In this document: positions 17,317 to 24,171 of the stretch, in pieces
Position numbering within the stretch: the stretch's first letter is position 1
Layout: the number at the start of each line of letters is the position of its first letter
DNA from: an uncultured Clostridia bacterium
GTDB taxonomy: Bacteria; Bacillota; Clostridia; TANB77; CAG-508
DNA length: 32,419 nucleotides
Direction of reading: 5' to 3'
NCBI GenBank assembly: GCA_944387535.1
Contig: CALXFI010000014.1
Location: forward strand, 1 to 32,419
The notes under the pieces: model-generated
The model's database searches: none
What the model was told of the DNA's origin: nothing
Seen by the model: the letters and a program-made list of their open reading frames with translations, nothing else
Made by a program: the position numbers and the translations under genes

Positions 17317-17884
17317 TTTTACCCTCTCCTTTTTTCTTATTCTTATTTAAGATATATATTATATTTATAATATGTATCATTTTTATCTCAAATATACCTG
17401 AAAATTCAATATTCACCAAGTTTTGATTTAAAAATAGTGGTTTTATATTAAAACTTTGGTTTTTATATTCTTTTACTTTTAATCTTATTATAAATGATAT
17501 TACTGTGCTAACTATCGGTATTAAAATCGCTGTTAAGCTAGCATTTTCTGTTCCTAATTCCATCTTTAAATTAAACTTTGTTATATCTACCTTATTTTCT
17601 TTTATAATTTTTGGTAAATTTTCTGGATTTAAATCTCTTTCAATCTCTTTTATTCCAACATTTTTAAATATACCTTTATTTTTTAATTTTATTATCTTTT
17701 CTTTTGTTAAAGGTATTTTTATTATTGGTATTTTGCCTAAAACGTATAATTTCACAACTAATTTATAATTTGTTTTTTGCTTTTTAGGCATCTTTGATAT
17801 ATATTTAAATTTTTTTACCTCTACTCCTATTTTTGATGTTATAAACAAAATTATTAAAATCAAAATAATAAAAAGAAAAACCAA
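17270..17884 (-). CDS. DUF2953 family membrane protein (YtfI-like)
   Basis: The 204-aa protein starts with a strong transmembrane helix and has charged Lys-rich stretches with a second hydrophobic segment (about residues 120-140), as in DUF2953/YtfI proteins. These pair with ytfJ in spore formers. A TTG at 17882-17884 is chosen because AAGGAGGG lies about 8 nt before it; a longer frame to 17929 would place that site inside the gene. Function is unknown; a shared role with YtfJ is inferred from the overlap. Confidence 0.75.
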   Translation of the reverse strand: MVFLFIILILIILFITSKIGVEVKKFKYISKMPKKQKTNYKLVVKLYVLGKIPIIKIPLTKEKIIKLKNKGIFKNVGIKEIERDLNPENLPKIIKENKVDITKFNLKMELGTENASLTAILIPIVSTVISFIIRLKVKEYKNQSFNIKPLFLNQNLVNIEFSGIFEIKMIHIINIIYILNKNKKKGEGKNERTSNRRSYAYSYE

Positions 17885-17972
17885 TATTTTCGCCCTCCTT
17901 TTTAGAGGATTTAATATTAGTTTTTCCAAAAATTTCTTTTTTAAACATATTTTTTATTTTTCTTTATCTTTT

Positions 17973-18737
17973 TTATTGATCATTTTCTACTTTCTTTTTT
18001 GATTTCTTTACAAGAATATCTCCAAATAATTTTTCCTGGTCTGTTTCCACTTTGCTTCTTCTTGATAATTCTAGCAACCCAGAAAAGGCTGTTACAACTT
18101 CTTGTTTATTATGTTTCTTTAAAGAAAATAATTTGTTAAATATAAAAGATTTTTGTTTTACTAAAACCTTAAACATCTGTCTTACTTTACTTGCAACTGT
18201 ATAATTATCTGTAATTGCTATTTTCTCAATGTTTTTAGCATTTTGATTAATCTTTTCTTCATTTTTTTGCATAACGTTTTTATACATATCTGGTATTACA
18301 TTTTTATCATAATCTTTTTCTATCTTTTGTTTTGGAAGTTCTATTTCTTCTGGTAATTTATAATATCTATTTGAATACTCTAAATAATTTTGCTTTAAAA
18401 CTTTACTTATTTCTTTAAATTTCTTATATTCTATAATTCTTCTAATTAATTCTTCTTCTGTTATTTCTTCTTCCTCTTCTTCTTGCTTTGGAAGTAAGTT
18501 TTTAGATTTTATGTATAATAATGTAGATGCCATAACTAAAAATTCACTTGCTATTTCTAGATTTAATTTTTCTTGTTCTTTTAAATAATCTATATATTGG
18601 TCTGTAATCTCACTTAAATTTATGTCATATATATTCATCTTATTCTTATCTATTAAATGACATAATAAATCTAATGGTCCTTCAAAATTATCTATCTTAA
18701 TTGCATATTTTTTAGTCTCAAGTGTTAATATTGCCAT
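17973..18737 (-). CDS. scpA: segregation and condensation protein A
   Basis: The 254-aa kleisin links the heads of SMC and, with ScpB, forms the chromosome-organising complex. Typical N-terminal motif: F-E-G-P-L-D-L-L-C-H-L-I-D-K-N-K-M-N-I-Y-D-I, then Q-Y-I-D-Y-L and F-L-V-M-A-S-T-L-L-Y-I-K-S-K-N-L-L-P. An acidic middle (E-E-E-E-E-E) leads to a winged-helix C terminus. The gene lies 2 nt after recX. The scpB gene that often follows is not here; a DUF2953 gene takes its place. Confidence 0.93.
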   Translation of the reverse strand: MAILTLETKKYAIKIDNFEGPLDLLCHLIDKNKMNIYDINLSEITDQYIDYLKEQEKLNLEIASEFLVMASTLLYIKSKNLLPKQEEEEEEITEEELIRRIIEYKKFKEISKVLKQNYLEYSNRYYKLPEEIELPKQKIEKDYDKNVIPDMYKNVMQKNEEKINQNAKNIEKIAITDNYTVASKVRQMFKVLVKQKSFIFNKLFSLKKHNKQEVVTAFSGLLELSRRSKVETDQEKLFGDILVKKSKKKVENDQ

Positions 18738-18739
18738 TT

Positions 18740-19183
18740 TTACTCCTCCATTGCTTTGTTTATATTTTCTAGTTTATATCCTTTTTTTAATAAAAATTGT
18801 TTTATCTCATCTTTTTCCATAGAAGTAGATTTTTTATAAATTAAATTTTCAGCTGATTCTGTTTCATATTCTTCTAATTCATCTTTATTTTCATAAATAT
18901 AGTCTTCTACATCATTTTTACTTAAACCTTTAGATAAAAGCTTATATTTCATTTCTCTTATTGATAAATTTTTAAGCGCAATAAAATTATTTACAGTCTT
19001 TCTTATATATTCTTTATCATCAATATAACCTGCTTCTTTTAAATATTCTATTATATCATCTAACATATTTTCTTCTATTGTTTTTCCAAATTTAGTTCTT
19101 ACTTCATTTTCTGTTCTTTTCTTATATAAGATATATCTTAACACTCTTGTTTTTTCTTTATCAAATTCTTCTACTGTATACAT
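18740..19183 (-). CDS. recX: RecX family regulatory protein
   Basis: The 147-aa protein is built of RecX three-helix repeats: L-R-Y-I-L-Y-K-K-R-T-E-N-E-V-R-T-K-F, D-I-I-E-Y-L-K-E-A-G-Y-I-D-D-K-E-Y, and R-E-M-K-Y-K-L-L-S-K-G-L-S. RecX binds RecA filaments and limits their growth. The start at 19183 follows AAGAGG; an upstream ATG at 19201 would overlap the previous stop as TAATG and allow coupling. recA itself is at 24172 in a separate unit. Confidence 0.85.
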   Translation of the reverse strand: MYTVEEFDKEKTRVLRYILYKKRTENEVRTKFGKTIEENMLDDIIEYLKEAGYIDDKEYIRKTVNNFIALKNLSIREMKYKLLSKGLSKNDVEDYIYENKDELEEYETESAENLIYKKSTSMEKDEIKQFLLKKGYKLENINKAMEE

Positions 19184-19200
19184 ATTTTCCTCTTTTCTCA

Positions 19201-20043
19201 TTAGAAATTTATAAATTTATATATTGCCTCCGCAAATCCTCCGTCTTTTGCCGAATTCTTTGTTACGTAAGTTGCTTTTTCTTCTACTTCATCATAGCTT
19301 CCTCCTATTGCAACTCCAACTCCTGCATTTTCTATCATAGCTATATCATTTATATTATCTCCTATTGCCATTACTTCATCTTTTTGTATATTTAAATATT
19401 CACATAATTGTTTCAAAGAATTATATTTGTTAACACATTTAGGTACTATATCTAAATATTCATATTCTTTATCTATTACTCTATCTTTGTATTCATTATA
19501 TTTTTTTATTTGCATAACAGCTAAATTTTGATTCTTTAATATCTCTTGTCTTATATTACTTAAATCTTTTTCGGCTGATATGATTAGTTTTAAAACACTT
19601 AAATTATTTGTGTTTATATACTGTTTTAAATCTTGTACTACATTAAAACCAATATTTTCTTTATATAATTTATAATTTCTATCTGCCATATATTTTAAGC
19701 TGCCTTGAGCTATAATTTTATTTTCAACATAAATATGTACATGTAAATTATTCTTGTTTGCTATATCAATACATTTTATCAAATCTTCCTTATTTAAGAC
19801 ATTTCTTATGATTTCCTTTCCTGTTTTTAGATTAATTATTTGCGTACCATTTCCAAAAATGCCATAACCTGCATTCATCTGCTTGCAGAAATCTTTTACC
19901 ATAAAATATGTTTTTCCCGTACATAATGTGAAATTTATATCTTTAGCATTTAACTTTTTTATAGCCTCTATATTATATGACGATATTTGATTATCATTAT
20001 CTATTATAGTTCCATCTATATCACTTGCTAATAACTTTATCAT
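19201..20043 (-). CDS. Cof-type HAD-IIB hydrolase
   Basis: The 280-aa protein has the four HAD motifs: D-I-D-G-T (Asp nucleophile, residues about 8-12), a Thr in L-C-T-G-K-T, a Lys in the cap region, and G-D-N-I-N-D-I-A-M-I. It has the C2-type cap of the Cof subfamily, which hydrolyses phosphorylated sugars or cofactors with broad specificity. The exact substrate is unknown. It is the first gene of a tight run with recX and scpA. Confidence 0.9.
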   Translation of the reverse strand: MIKLLASDIDGTIIDNDNQISSYNIEAIKKLNAKDINFTLCTGKTYFMVKDFCKQMNAGYGIFGNGTQIINLKTGKEIIRNVLNKEDLIKCIDIANKNNLHVHIYVENKIIAQGSLKYMADRNYKLYKENIGFNVVQDLKQYINTNNLSVLKLIISAEKDLSNIRQEILKNQNLAVMQIKKYNEYKDRVIDKEYEYLDIVPKCVNKYNSLKQLCEYLNIQKDEVMAIGDNINDIAMIENAGVGVAIGGSYDEVEEKATYVTKNSAKDGGFAEAIYKFINF

Positions 20044-20146
20044 AACATCCTCTTTTATATAAAGTTTTTTTATTATTTTACTATAACTTACCTAAAATAT
20101 CAAGAAAAGAAAAAATAAAAAAAATTAATTTTTTTCAAAAAAACTA

Positions 20147-20175
20147 TTACACGAAATAAAAAAACATGTTACAAT
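20147..20175 (+). promoter_or_regulatory. possible promoter of the DUF2798 gene
   Basis: TTACAC (20147-20152), 17-bp spacer, TACAAT (20170-20175). The -35 is poor. A small hairpin AATAAAC/GTTTATT lies in the leader near 20195-20211. Confidence 0.4.
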
Positions 20176-20241
20176 AAATAGTGGCGAATAAATAAACCAC
20201 AGAGTTTATTAGTAAAAAATCCAATGAAAGGAGGAGTTATT

Positions 20242-20739
20242 ATGCCAACAAATAAAAAAGAAGGTATCGTATTTGGTATTTGCATGTGCGTTATTATGGT
20301 ATTTTTTATGGGCCTTTTAAATATTTCTATTCATTTAGGAGGATTTAACTTAAATTCTATTAAAACTGCCGTAATTGCATTTCCAGTAACTTTAGTAATA
20401 GCATACATTTTAGAAACATTTATTATAGGAAAAATTAACCACATCTTACTTGGAAAATTTGTTAAAGAAACTGACAGTAAAAATGCATACATATTATTTA
20501 ACTGTTTCTTTATTGTTACAATGATGTCTCTTGTTATGACTATAATTGGTGGTCTTCTTGGTGGAGATAATTTACAAACAATTTTTACAGAATTCTTTAT
20601 CAGATGGCCTAGAAACTTCTGTGCAGCATTTTTCTTAAATATTTTAGTTGCAGGACCTATTAGCAGATTTGTTTTAAAACTTATGCAACAACACAGCAAA
20701 GAGAACAACGAAAAAACAACAGCAGAAGAAACAATATAA
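20242..20739 (+). CDS. DUF2798 family membrane protein
   Basis: The 165-aa protein begins M-P-T-N-K-K-E-G-I-V-F-G and has four predicted transmembrane helices (about residues 9-30, 45-65, 85-108, 125-145), as in DUF2798 proteins. Function is not established. The ATG at 20242 is chosen because AAAGGAGGAG lies just before it. It stands alone on the + strand, between the Cof gene and the pilin/SUMF1 locus. Confidence 0.8.
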   Translation: MPTNKKEGIVFGICMCVIMVFFMGLLNISIHLGGFNLNSIKTAVIAFPVTLVIAYILETFIIGKINHILLGKFVKETDSKNAYILFNCFFIVTMMSLVMTIIGGLLGGDNLQTIFTEFFIRWPRNFCAAFFLNILVAGPISRFVLKLMQQHSKENNEKTTAEETI

Positions 20740-20741
20740 CA

Positions 20742-20778
20742 AAAAATACACTTATATCATTTTAATAAGTGTATTTTT
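20742..20778 (+). terminator. terminator of the DUF2798 gene
   Basis: AAAAATACACTTAT (20742-20755) pairs with ATAAGTGTATTTTT (20765-20778). The A/T ends make it usable on both strands, so it may also serve the small ORF upstream on the - strand. Confidence 0.8.
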
Positions 20779-20793
20779 CTTTTACTTAATTTT

Positions 20794-20981
20794 CTACTCT
20801 TCTACAATCATGACATTACTTCTATATTCATTTGCAAAAAATACATTAATGGAATTTTCCCCAGAAGCCTCAAAACGTGCAAGCACCTTTCGTACCTTAC
20901 TAGAAAAATTCCCGCTTAACGTCTAAAGTCGTTAAGACTATTTTTTCAATTAAATTCTTTTAAAAGTACTCCATTTGCCAT
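20794..20981 (-). pseudogene. small broken ORF readable only with two +1 skips
   Basis: Starting at an ATG (20979-20981) the frame reads M-A-N-G-V-L-L-K-E-F, then stops. Skipping one A near 20953 continues I-E-K-I-V-L-T-T-L-D-V-K to an in-frame CGG, and skipping C20914 continues G-N-F-S-S-K-V-R-K-V-L-A-R-F-E-A-S-G and on to V-M-I-V-E-E-stop: 61 aa in all. The last 39 residues are the best supported, with natural codons. I do not recognise the family. There is no clear ribosome site, so this may be a decayed gene downstream of the SUMF1 gene rather than an active one. Confidence 0.35.
20911..20917 (-). other. frame break: AAG-CGG-G
   Basis: Frame 0 reads GTT AAG CGG GAA TTT TTC TAG. Dropping C20914 reads AAG GGG AAT TTT TCT AGT and stays open to 20794. 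A hairpin (arms CTTAACG and CGTTAAG) ends directly at this site. Confidence 0.45.
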
Positions 20982-21009
20982 TTCTAACAAACGGCTTTAG
21001 CTTTCAGTA

Positions 21010-22502
21010 CTACAAATATAAAGCTAGGCGGAAACCAATGCGAGGATTGCTGAAGCCTGGACTATCGTTGTCACGACCGCTGGCAGGAAAGCCAGAACCA
21101 CTGTCGTCGTAAGAGCCTCCTCGAAGATCTCTGCCGTCAGTAGAGAACGCCTCAGTTGTCCACTCTCCTAAATTTCCCGCTAAATCATATATATGGTTCT
21201 TTTCTGTTTGGCTAAATTCTCCTGTATTAGCTAAATTTGTTGTATTAGAAAAATCGTCATCACTATAATTTCCCCAAGTTGTACTATCTCCTAATATCTC
21301 AAATGAAGTTACTTCTTCTGTTTCTTCTAACCATCCTAATGTTCTATCCCATGCTGCTCCTGTTAATAATGAACTTTCAAAGTTTTTTCCAGAAAGACTA
21401 CTATACATTTGTTCTGCTTTGTCTAATGCCTCTATTTGACTTATACTTTTCCAAGGAGTTACATCTCCTTTTACTGCTACATTACCATTTTCTTCACTTG
21501 CTTCATATCTTCCTATATAAAATCCTCCATTATTGTTTACAGATTCTTTATACTCTTCTTTATCTTCATATAGACCTTTTGCCTCAGCTCCTATTATTGG
21601 ATATGCTTCTTCTACTGTTTCACATCCATATTGAGATAACATACTTTCTAATGTTTGTCCTGGCATTTTGCTTTTAATATATTCATCTGTTAACATCCAA
21701 TCCACCATTGTATCAAAGGCATATAAACTATGAACTCCTAAAGAAAAGTTTTTCTCTTCTGATGCTGTTTTAACATTTAGAACATAAGGTCCGTTTATTG
21801 TAGGTGTTTGTTCTTTAGAATAACTTGTTCCTACATTACTTTCAGTTAATATTGTGTCTCCATATGGGTCTGTTAAAGTTATACTTTCTATATCTTCTCC
21901 ACTTGTTACATTTATCTGTAACTTTTGGCCTTTTTCTACTGGTACCCATACAAATTGATTTCCACTTTCATCTTGTATTATATAACCATCATCAACAGTT
22001 CCATCTACATATGAAAAACCTGTTGGCATTGGTGGTGTTTCTACTTTTGTTCCTTCCATCTTCATAGTTGCTACAATTTCATCTTCTTCTGTTGGTGGTA
22101 CTTCTCCACTTTCTGGTCCTGTTATTGTTCCATCATCTTCTATTGTATATGTTCTATCTGTATCTGGAAATGTTACTGTTATTGGGTCTGTATTATTTGC
22201 AGTTGCATTTGTTCCATTTGATTCAAACTCATCATTTAAATCTTCATATGTTGCTTCTCCATTTGGCTTTTTTATCGCTGCTGAAGTATATGCAAGACTT
22301 ATTTGCTCCTTCTCCTGAGCAATTTCAGTTTTCTCTGCTGCATTTTGTGCCTGTGCTATTATTCCGTTATCCCTGTTACCATTGCAATTGATATTCCTGC
22401 AAGTATTAGAAGGACAATTATGTTTAGTACTATAGTAATGACTAGTGCTATAAGTGTAATTCCTTTTTCCTTTGCTTTTAATTTTTTCTTTTTTTCTTTC
22501 AT
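21010..22502 (-). CDS. type IV pilin-like N terminus fused to a SUMF1/FGE-like domain, with a -1 frame break
   Basis: The start (22500-22502) follows AAGGGGGA. A basic leader ends K-E-K-G, then I-T-L-I-A-L-V-I-T-I, the class III-like prepilin cleavage site and pilin helix. The first frame stops at 22359-22361, but a one-base loss in the G tract at 22371-22373 accounts for it: the other frame reads D-N-G-I-I-A-Q-A-Q-N-A-A-E-K-T and is open to 21010, so the intact protein would be 497 aa. The C-terminal half has G-G-F-Y-I-G-R-Y-E, I-Y-D-L-A-G-N-L-G-E-W-T, R-G-G-S-Y and I-G-F-R-L-A-L-Y-L, as in formylglycine-generating-enzyme-like (C-type-lectin fold) proteins. It is probably a surface adhesin. 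Confidence 0.82.
21023..21138 (-). other. GC-rich 3' segment, candidate DGR variable region
   Basis: By hand count 66 of these 116 bases are G or C, about twice the level of the surrounding gene. The codons at exposed positions are GAC, GAC, AGT, GGT, AGC, GAC, AAC, GAT, AGT, AGC, AAT, which are all one or two A substitutions from AAC/AAT. This is the pattern made by adenine-directed mutagenesis in diversity-generating retroelements. It encodes the tail of a lectin-fold domain, the usual target. No template repeat or reverse transcriptase is in the window. Confidence 0.45.
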
Positions 22503-22554
22503 TTTATAATTCCCCCTTGTTTTATTTATATATAAAAATTTAATAACAAAACGC

Positions 22555-22600
22555 AAAAAAGACAGCAATAAAACCTATTTTTCTAGGTTTCATTACTATC
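22555..22600 (-). terminator. strong terminator in the leader of the pilin/SUMF1 gene
   Basis: A 17-bp stem (22584-22600 with 22561-22577; three G.T pairs) with a 6-nt loop is followed by six T on the - strand. It lies between a promoter at 22732 and the start codon at 22502, the position of an attenuator. Confidence 0.85.
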
Positions 22601-22631
22601 TTTTTATCTATATTTATTCTATTATTATTTA

Positions 22632-22685
22632 CTAATAACCTACCTGTGTGTGTACAGCCACAAGGCTTTCAAGTGTTCTAATCAT
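22632..22685 (-). CDS. 17-aa candidate leader peptide
   Basis: The frame reads MIRTLESLVAVHTQVGY then TAG. AAAGGA lies 8 nt before the ATG. Its ATG overlaps the stop (ATGA) of a 9-codon frame at 22682-22711 (MTKEKGKSR), so the two may be coupled. The RNA of this frame folds on itself: AGCC/GGCT inside ACTTG/CAGGT. Its last codons and stop contain TAGGTT (22637-22642), the complement of AACCTA in the terminator stem, so a ribosome at the stop would prevent an antiterminator. Confidence 0.45.
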   Translation of the reverse strand: MIRTLESLVAVHTQVGY

Positions 22686-22711
22686 CTACTTTTTCCTTTC
22701 TCTTTTGTCAT
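22682..22711 (-). CDS. 9-aa mini-ORF coupled to the leader peptide
   Basis: ATG to TGA reads MTKEKGKSR behind AAGGA. Its stop shares ATGA with the next start. It is about 15 nt from the expected transcription start. Confidence 0.3.
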   Translation of the reverse strand: MTKEKGKSR

Positions 22712-22731
22712 TTTTCCTTATATGTATTACT

Positions 22732-22760
22732 ATTTTACACATAATTTCTAAAATTGTAAA
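22732..22760 (-). promoter_or_regulatory. promoter of the pilin/SUMF1 leader
   Basis: TTTACA (22755-22760), 17-bp spacer, TAAAAT (22732-22737) on the - strand. Transcription would start near 22725. Confidence 0.65.
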
Positions 22761-22785
22761 TAGATTTTTTTAATTTTTTACAAGT

Positions 22786-23382
22786 AGTTGTCTCAAAATT
22801 TGCGACAACTTAATCTTCATCAGTAAATTCGGATTTTCCGAATTTAACCATTGTTTCTTTTTTCTAATTTTCTTTTTTGAACTGTTGCAAAATTTGCAAC
22901 AGTTTGAAGATTTTTTATCTTTCTTTTAAAGCATTATTATTATATTTGCTAATCATTAAAATTTATTTATTTTATATCTGCTAATGCGTAATTTTTAACA
23001 ATTCGTATAAAAATTTTCTCTAATATTCTCTTTCCGTTTTGAACTATCGCAAAATTTGCGACACTTGGAAGCCATTTATTCTTTTTATATTAAATAAGCA
23101 TTGATATATTAGATTATATATTTTAGATTTTCTATCTTTATAAATTTTGTCGGAAATTCCGACAGAAGTCTTTTTCATCAAGCTCATATCTCTATGTAAT
23201 AACTTAGTTTCTTTAGAATTCTTTTCTAATTTGTTTAGTGGTCGTTGCAAATTTTGCACCAACCACTAAACATGCTATGTTATTTCTTCTTCCGTTTTGC
23301 TTCTAACTAAAGACATCCATACAATTACGTTTACCTTTTTTCGTTTTCATTCTTTGCAGTATGCTCATTGTTTGAGCATACT
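22786..23382. repeat. cluster of seven short palindromes in a 0.7-kb gene-free stretch
   Basis: Seven inverted repeats lie at 22786-22810, 22824-22846, 22880-22904, 23047-23061, 23148-23164, 23234-23270 and 23358-23382. Four have the centre GCAAA-A/T-TTTGC or CAAA-A-TTTG; the one at 22880 has perfect 12-bp arms (AACTGTTGCAAA). Arms differ from one to the next, so they are not copies of one repeat. I see no convincing gene between 22686 and 23419. Confidence 0.75.
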
Positions 23383-23419
23383 ACTTTTTCTTCTAATTCT
23401 TCATCTTTATAGTAAGATA

Positions 23420-23827
23420 TTACAAAATTCTTTTTACTTTTAAATATTCTTTTAACGCTGCCTGTAATACTTTTGAGAAATTAACATTTTGTTCTTCTGC
23501 TAATTTATTTAACCACCCAGGAATTGTAAGTGTTTTCTTTACTGACTGTTCTTCCATCTCACTTCTAACTAAAGGCATCCATACACTTACAGTTACTGTT
23601 TTTTCATTTTCGTTGCATTTAATGTTTTCCAATGGTGTAGCTTCTGGTATTTCTATTCCTTCTTCTTCTCTGTTATATAATGTTAATTCTAATACCTCTT
23701 TTGCATTTTTTAACGCTTCTTTTGTTGTACTAGCACAAGAAATGGCTTCATCTATATCAGGAAACCTAATATTAATTCCATCTTTTGCATATTCAAAAAT
23801 AGCTGTAAATTCGTAACTTTCTTTCAT
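23420..23827 (-). CDS. hicB: HicB family antitoxin
   Basis: The 135-aa protein has the partially degraded RNase-H-like HicB fold at the N terminus (Y-E-F-T-A-I-F-E-Y-A, I-N-I-R-F-P-D-I-D-E-A-I-S-C, A-L-K-N-A-K-E-V-L-E-L) and a C-terminal ribbon-helix-helix or Arc-like DNA-binding part (K-K-T-L-T-I-P-G-W-L-N-K-L-A-E-E, F-S-K-V-L-Q-A-A-L-K-E-Y-L). It neutralises HicA and represses the operon. Of two ATGs, the one at 23827 has better spacing from GGAGAG. It follows hicA by 11 nt. Confidence 0.92.
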   Translation of the reverse strand: MKESYEFTAIFEYAKDGINIRFPDIDEAISCASTTKEALKNAKEVLELTLYNREEEGIEIPEATPLENIKCNENEKTVTVSVWMPLVRSEMEEQSVKKTLTIPGWLNKLAEEQNVNFSKVLQAALKEYLKVKRIL

Positions 23828-23838
23828 AATCATCTCTC

Positions 23839-24036
23839 CTAACTAAATTTTATTCCTGACTGTCTTTCTATGTTCTTTAACGTACCTTGTGGAATTGGGT
23901 TTTTACTTGTAGACACAGTCACTACTTTTTCTTCTCCTTCTTTTGTAAATATGTGATGGCTGCCTCTTGTTCTTTTTTCAATCCATCCATCCTTTTTTAA
24001 TGTTTTTATTACTTTTTTTGGTGAATATCTTTTCAT
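23839..24036 (-). CDS. hicA: HicA family mRNA interferase toxin
   Basis: The 65-aa protein is a full HicA: K-V-I-K-T-L-K-K-D-G-W, then R-G-S-H-H-I-F with the catalytic His, T-V-S-T and I-P-Q-G-T-L-K-N-I. HicA cuts mRNA in a double-stranded-RNA-binding-like fold. The ATG at 24036 follows AAGGAGG; the longer frame would overlap the promoter. Toxin first, antitoxin second is the usual hic order. Confidence 0.93.
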   Translation of the reverse strand: MKRYSPKKVIKTLKKDGWIEKRTRGSHHIFTKEGEEKVVTVSTSKNPIPQGTLKNIERQSGIKFS

Positions 24037-24058
24037 ATTATTTGCTTTCCTCCTTATA

Positions 24059-24087
24059 ATATAACACGTATAAATTGCACGTGTCAA
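24059..24087 (-). promoter_or_regulatory. hicAB promoter with embedded operator
   Basis: TTGACA (24082-24087), 17-bp spacer, TTATAT (24059-24064). The inverted arms ACACGT (24064-24069) and ACGTGT (24079-24084) fill the spacer, an apt place for HicB autorepression. Confidence 0.65.
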
Positions 24088-24100
24088 GCAAAATTTAAAA

Positions 24101-24145
24101 AAAGACTAAATATAGATAAATATAAAATATATTTATCTATATTAG
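24101..24145 (-). terminator. recA terminator
   Basis: A long A/T-rich stem (CTAATATAGATAAATATA with its near complement) ends in TTTAGTC and a run of seven T on the - strand. Confidence 0.85.
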
Positions 24146-24171
24146 CCCCTATATTTTAATCCCTTATTTAA

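Noticed and set aside
22359-22382. Counting the pilin -1 break as part of the CGG system
   Set aside because: The break is a missing G in a G tract, with no in-frame CGG, so it needs a separate cause.
22555-22760. c-di-GMP or other known riboswitch before the pilin gene
   Set aside because: Clostridial pilin genes can have such switches, but I do not see the conserved core of any class; the coupled mini-ORFs fit a leader-peptide attenuator better.
23044-23262. 72-codon frame on the - strand in the palindrome-rich gap
   Set aside because: It has no clear ribosome site, covers two palindromes and part of a third, and matches no family I know. I left it out, though a remnant of a gene is possible.
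22786-23382. CRISPR array
   Set aside because: The repeats are palindromes with different arms and uneven spacing, not direct repeats with unique spacers, and there are no cas genes.
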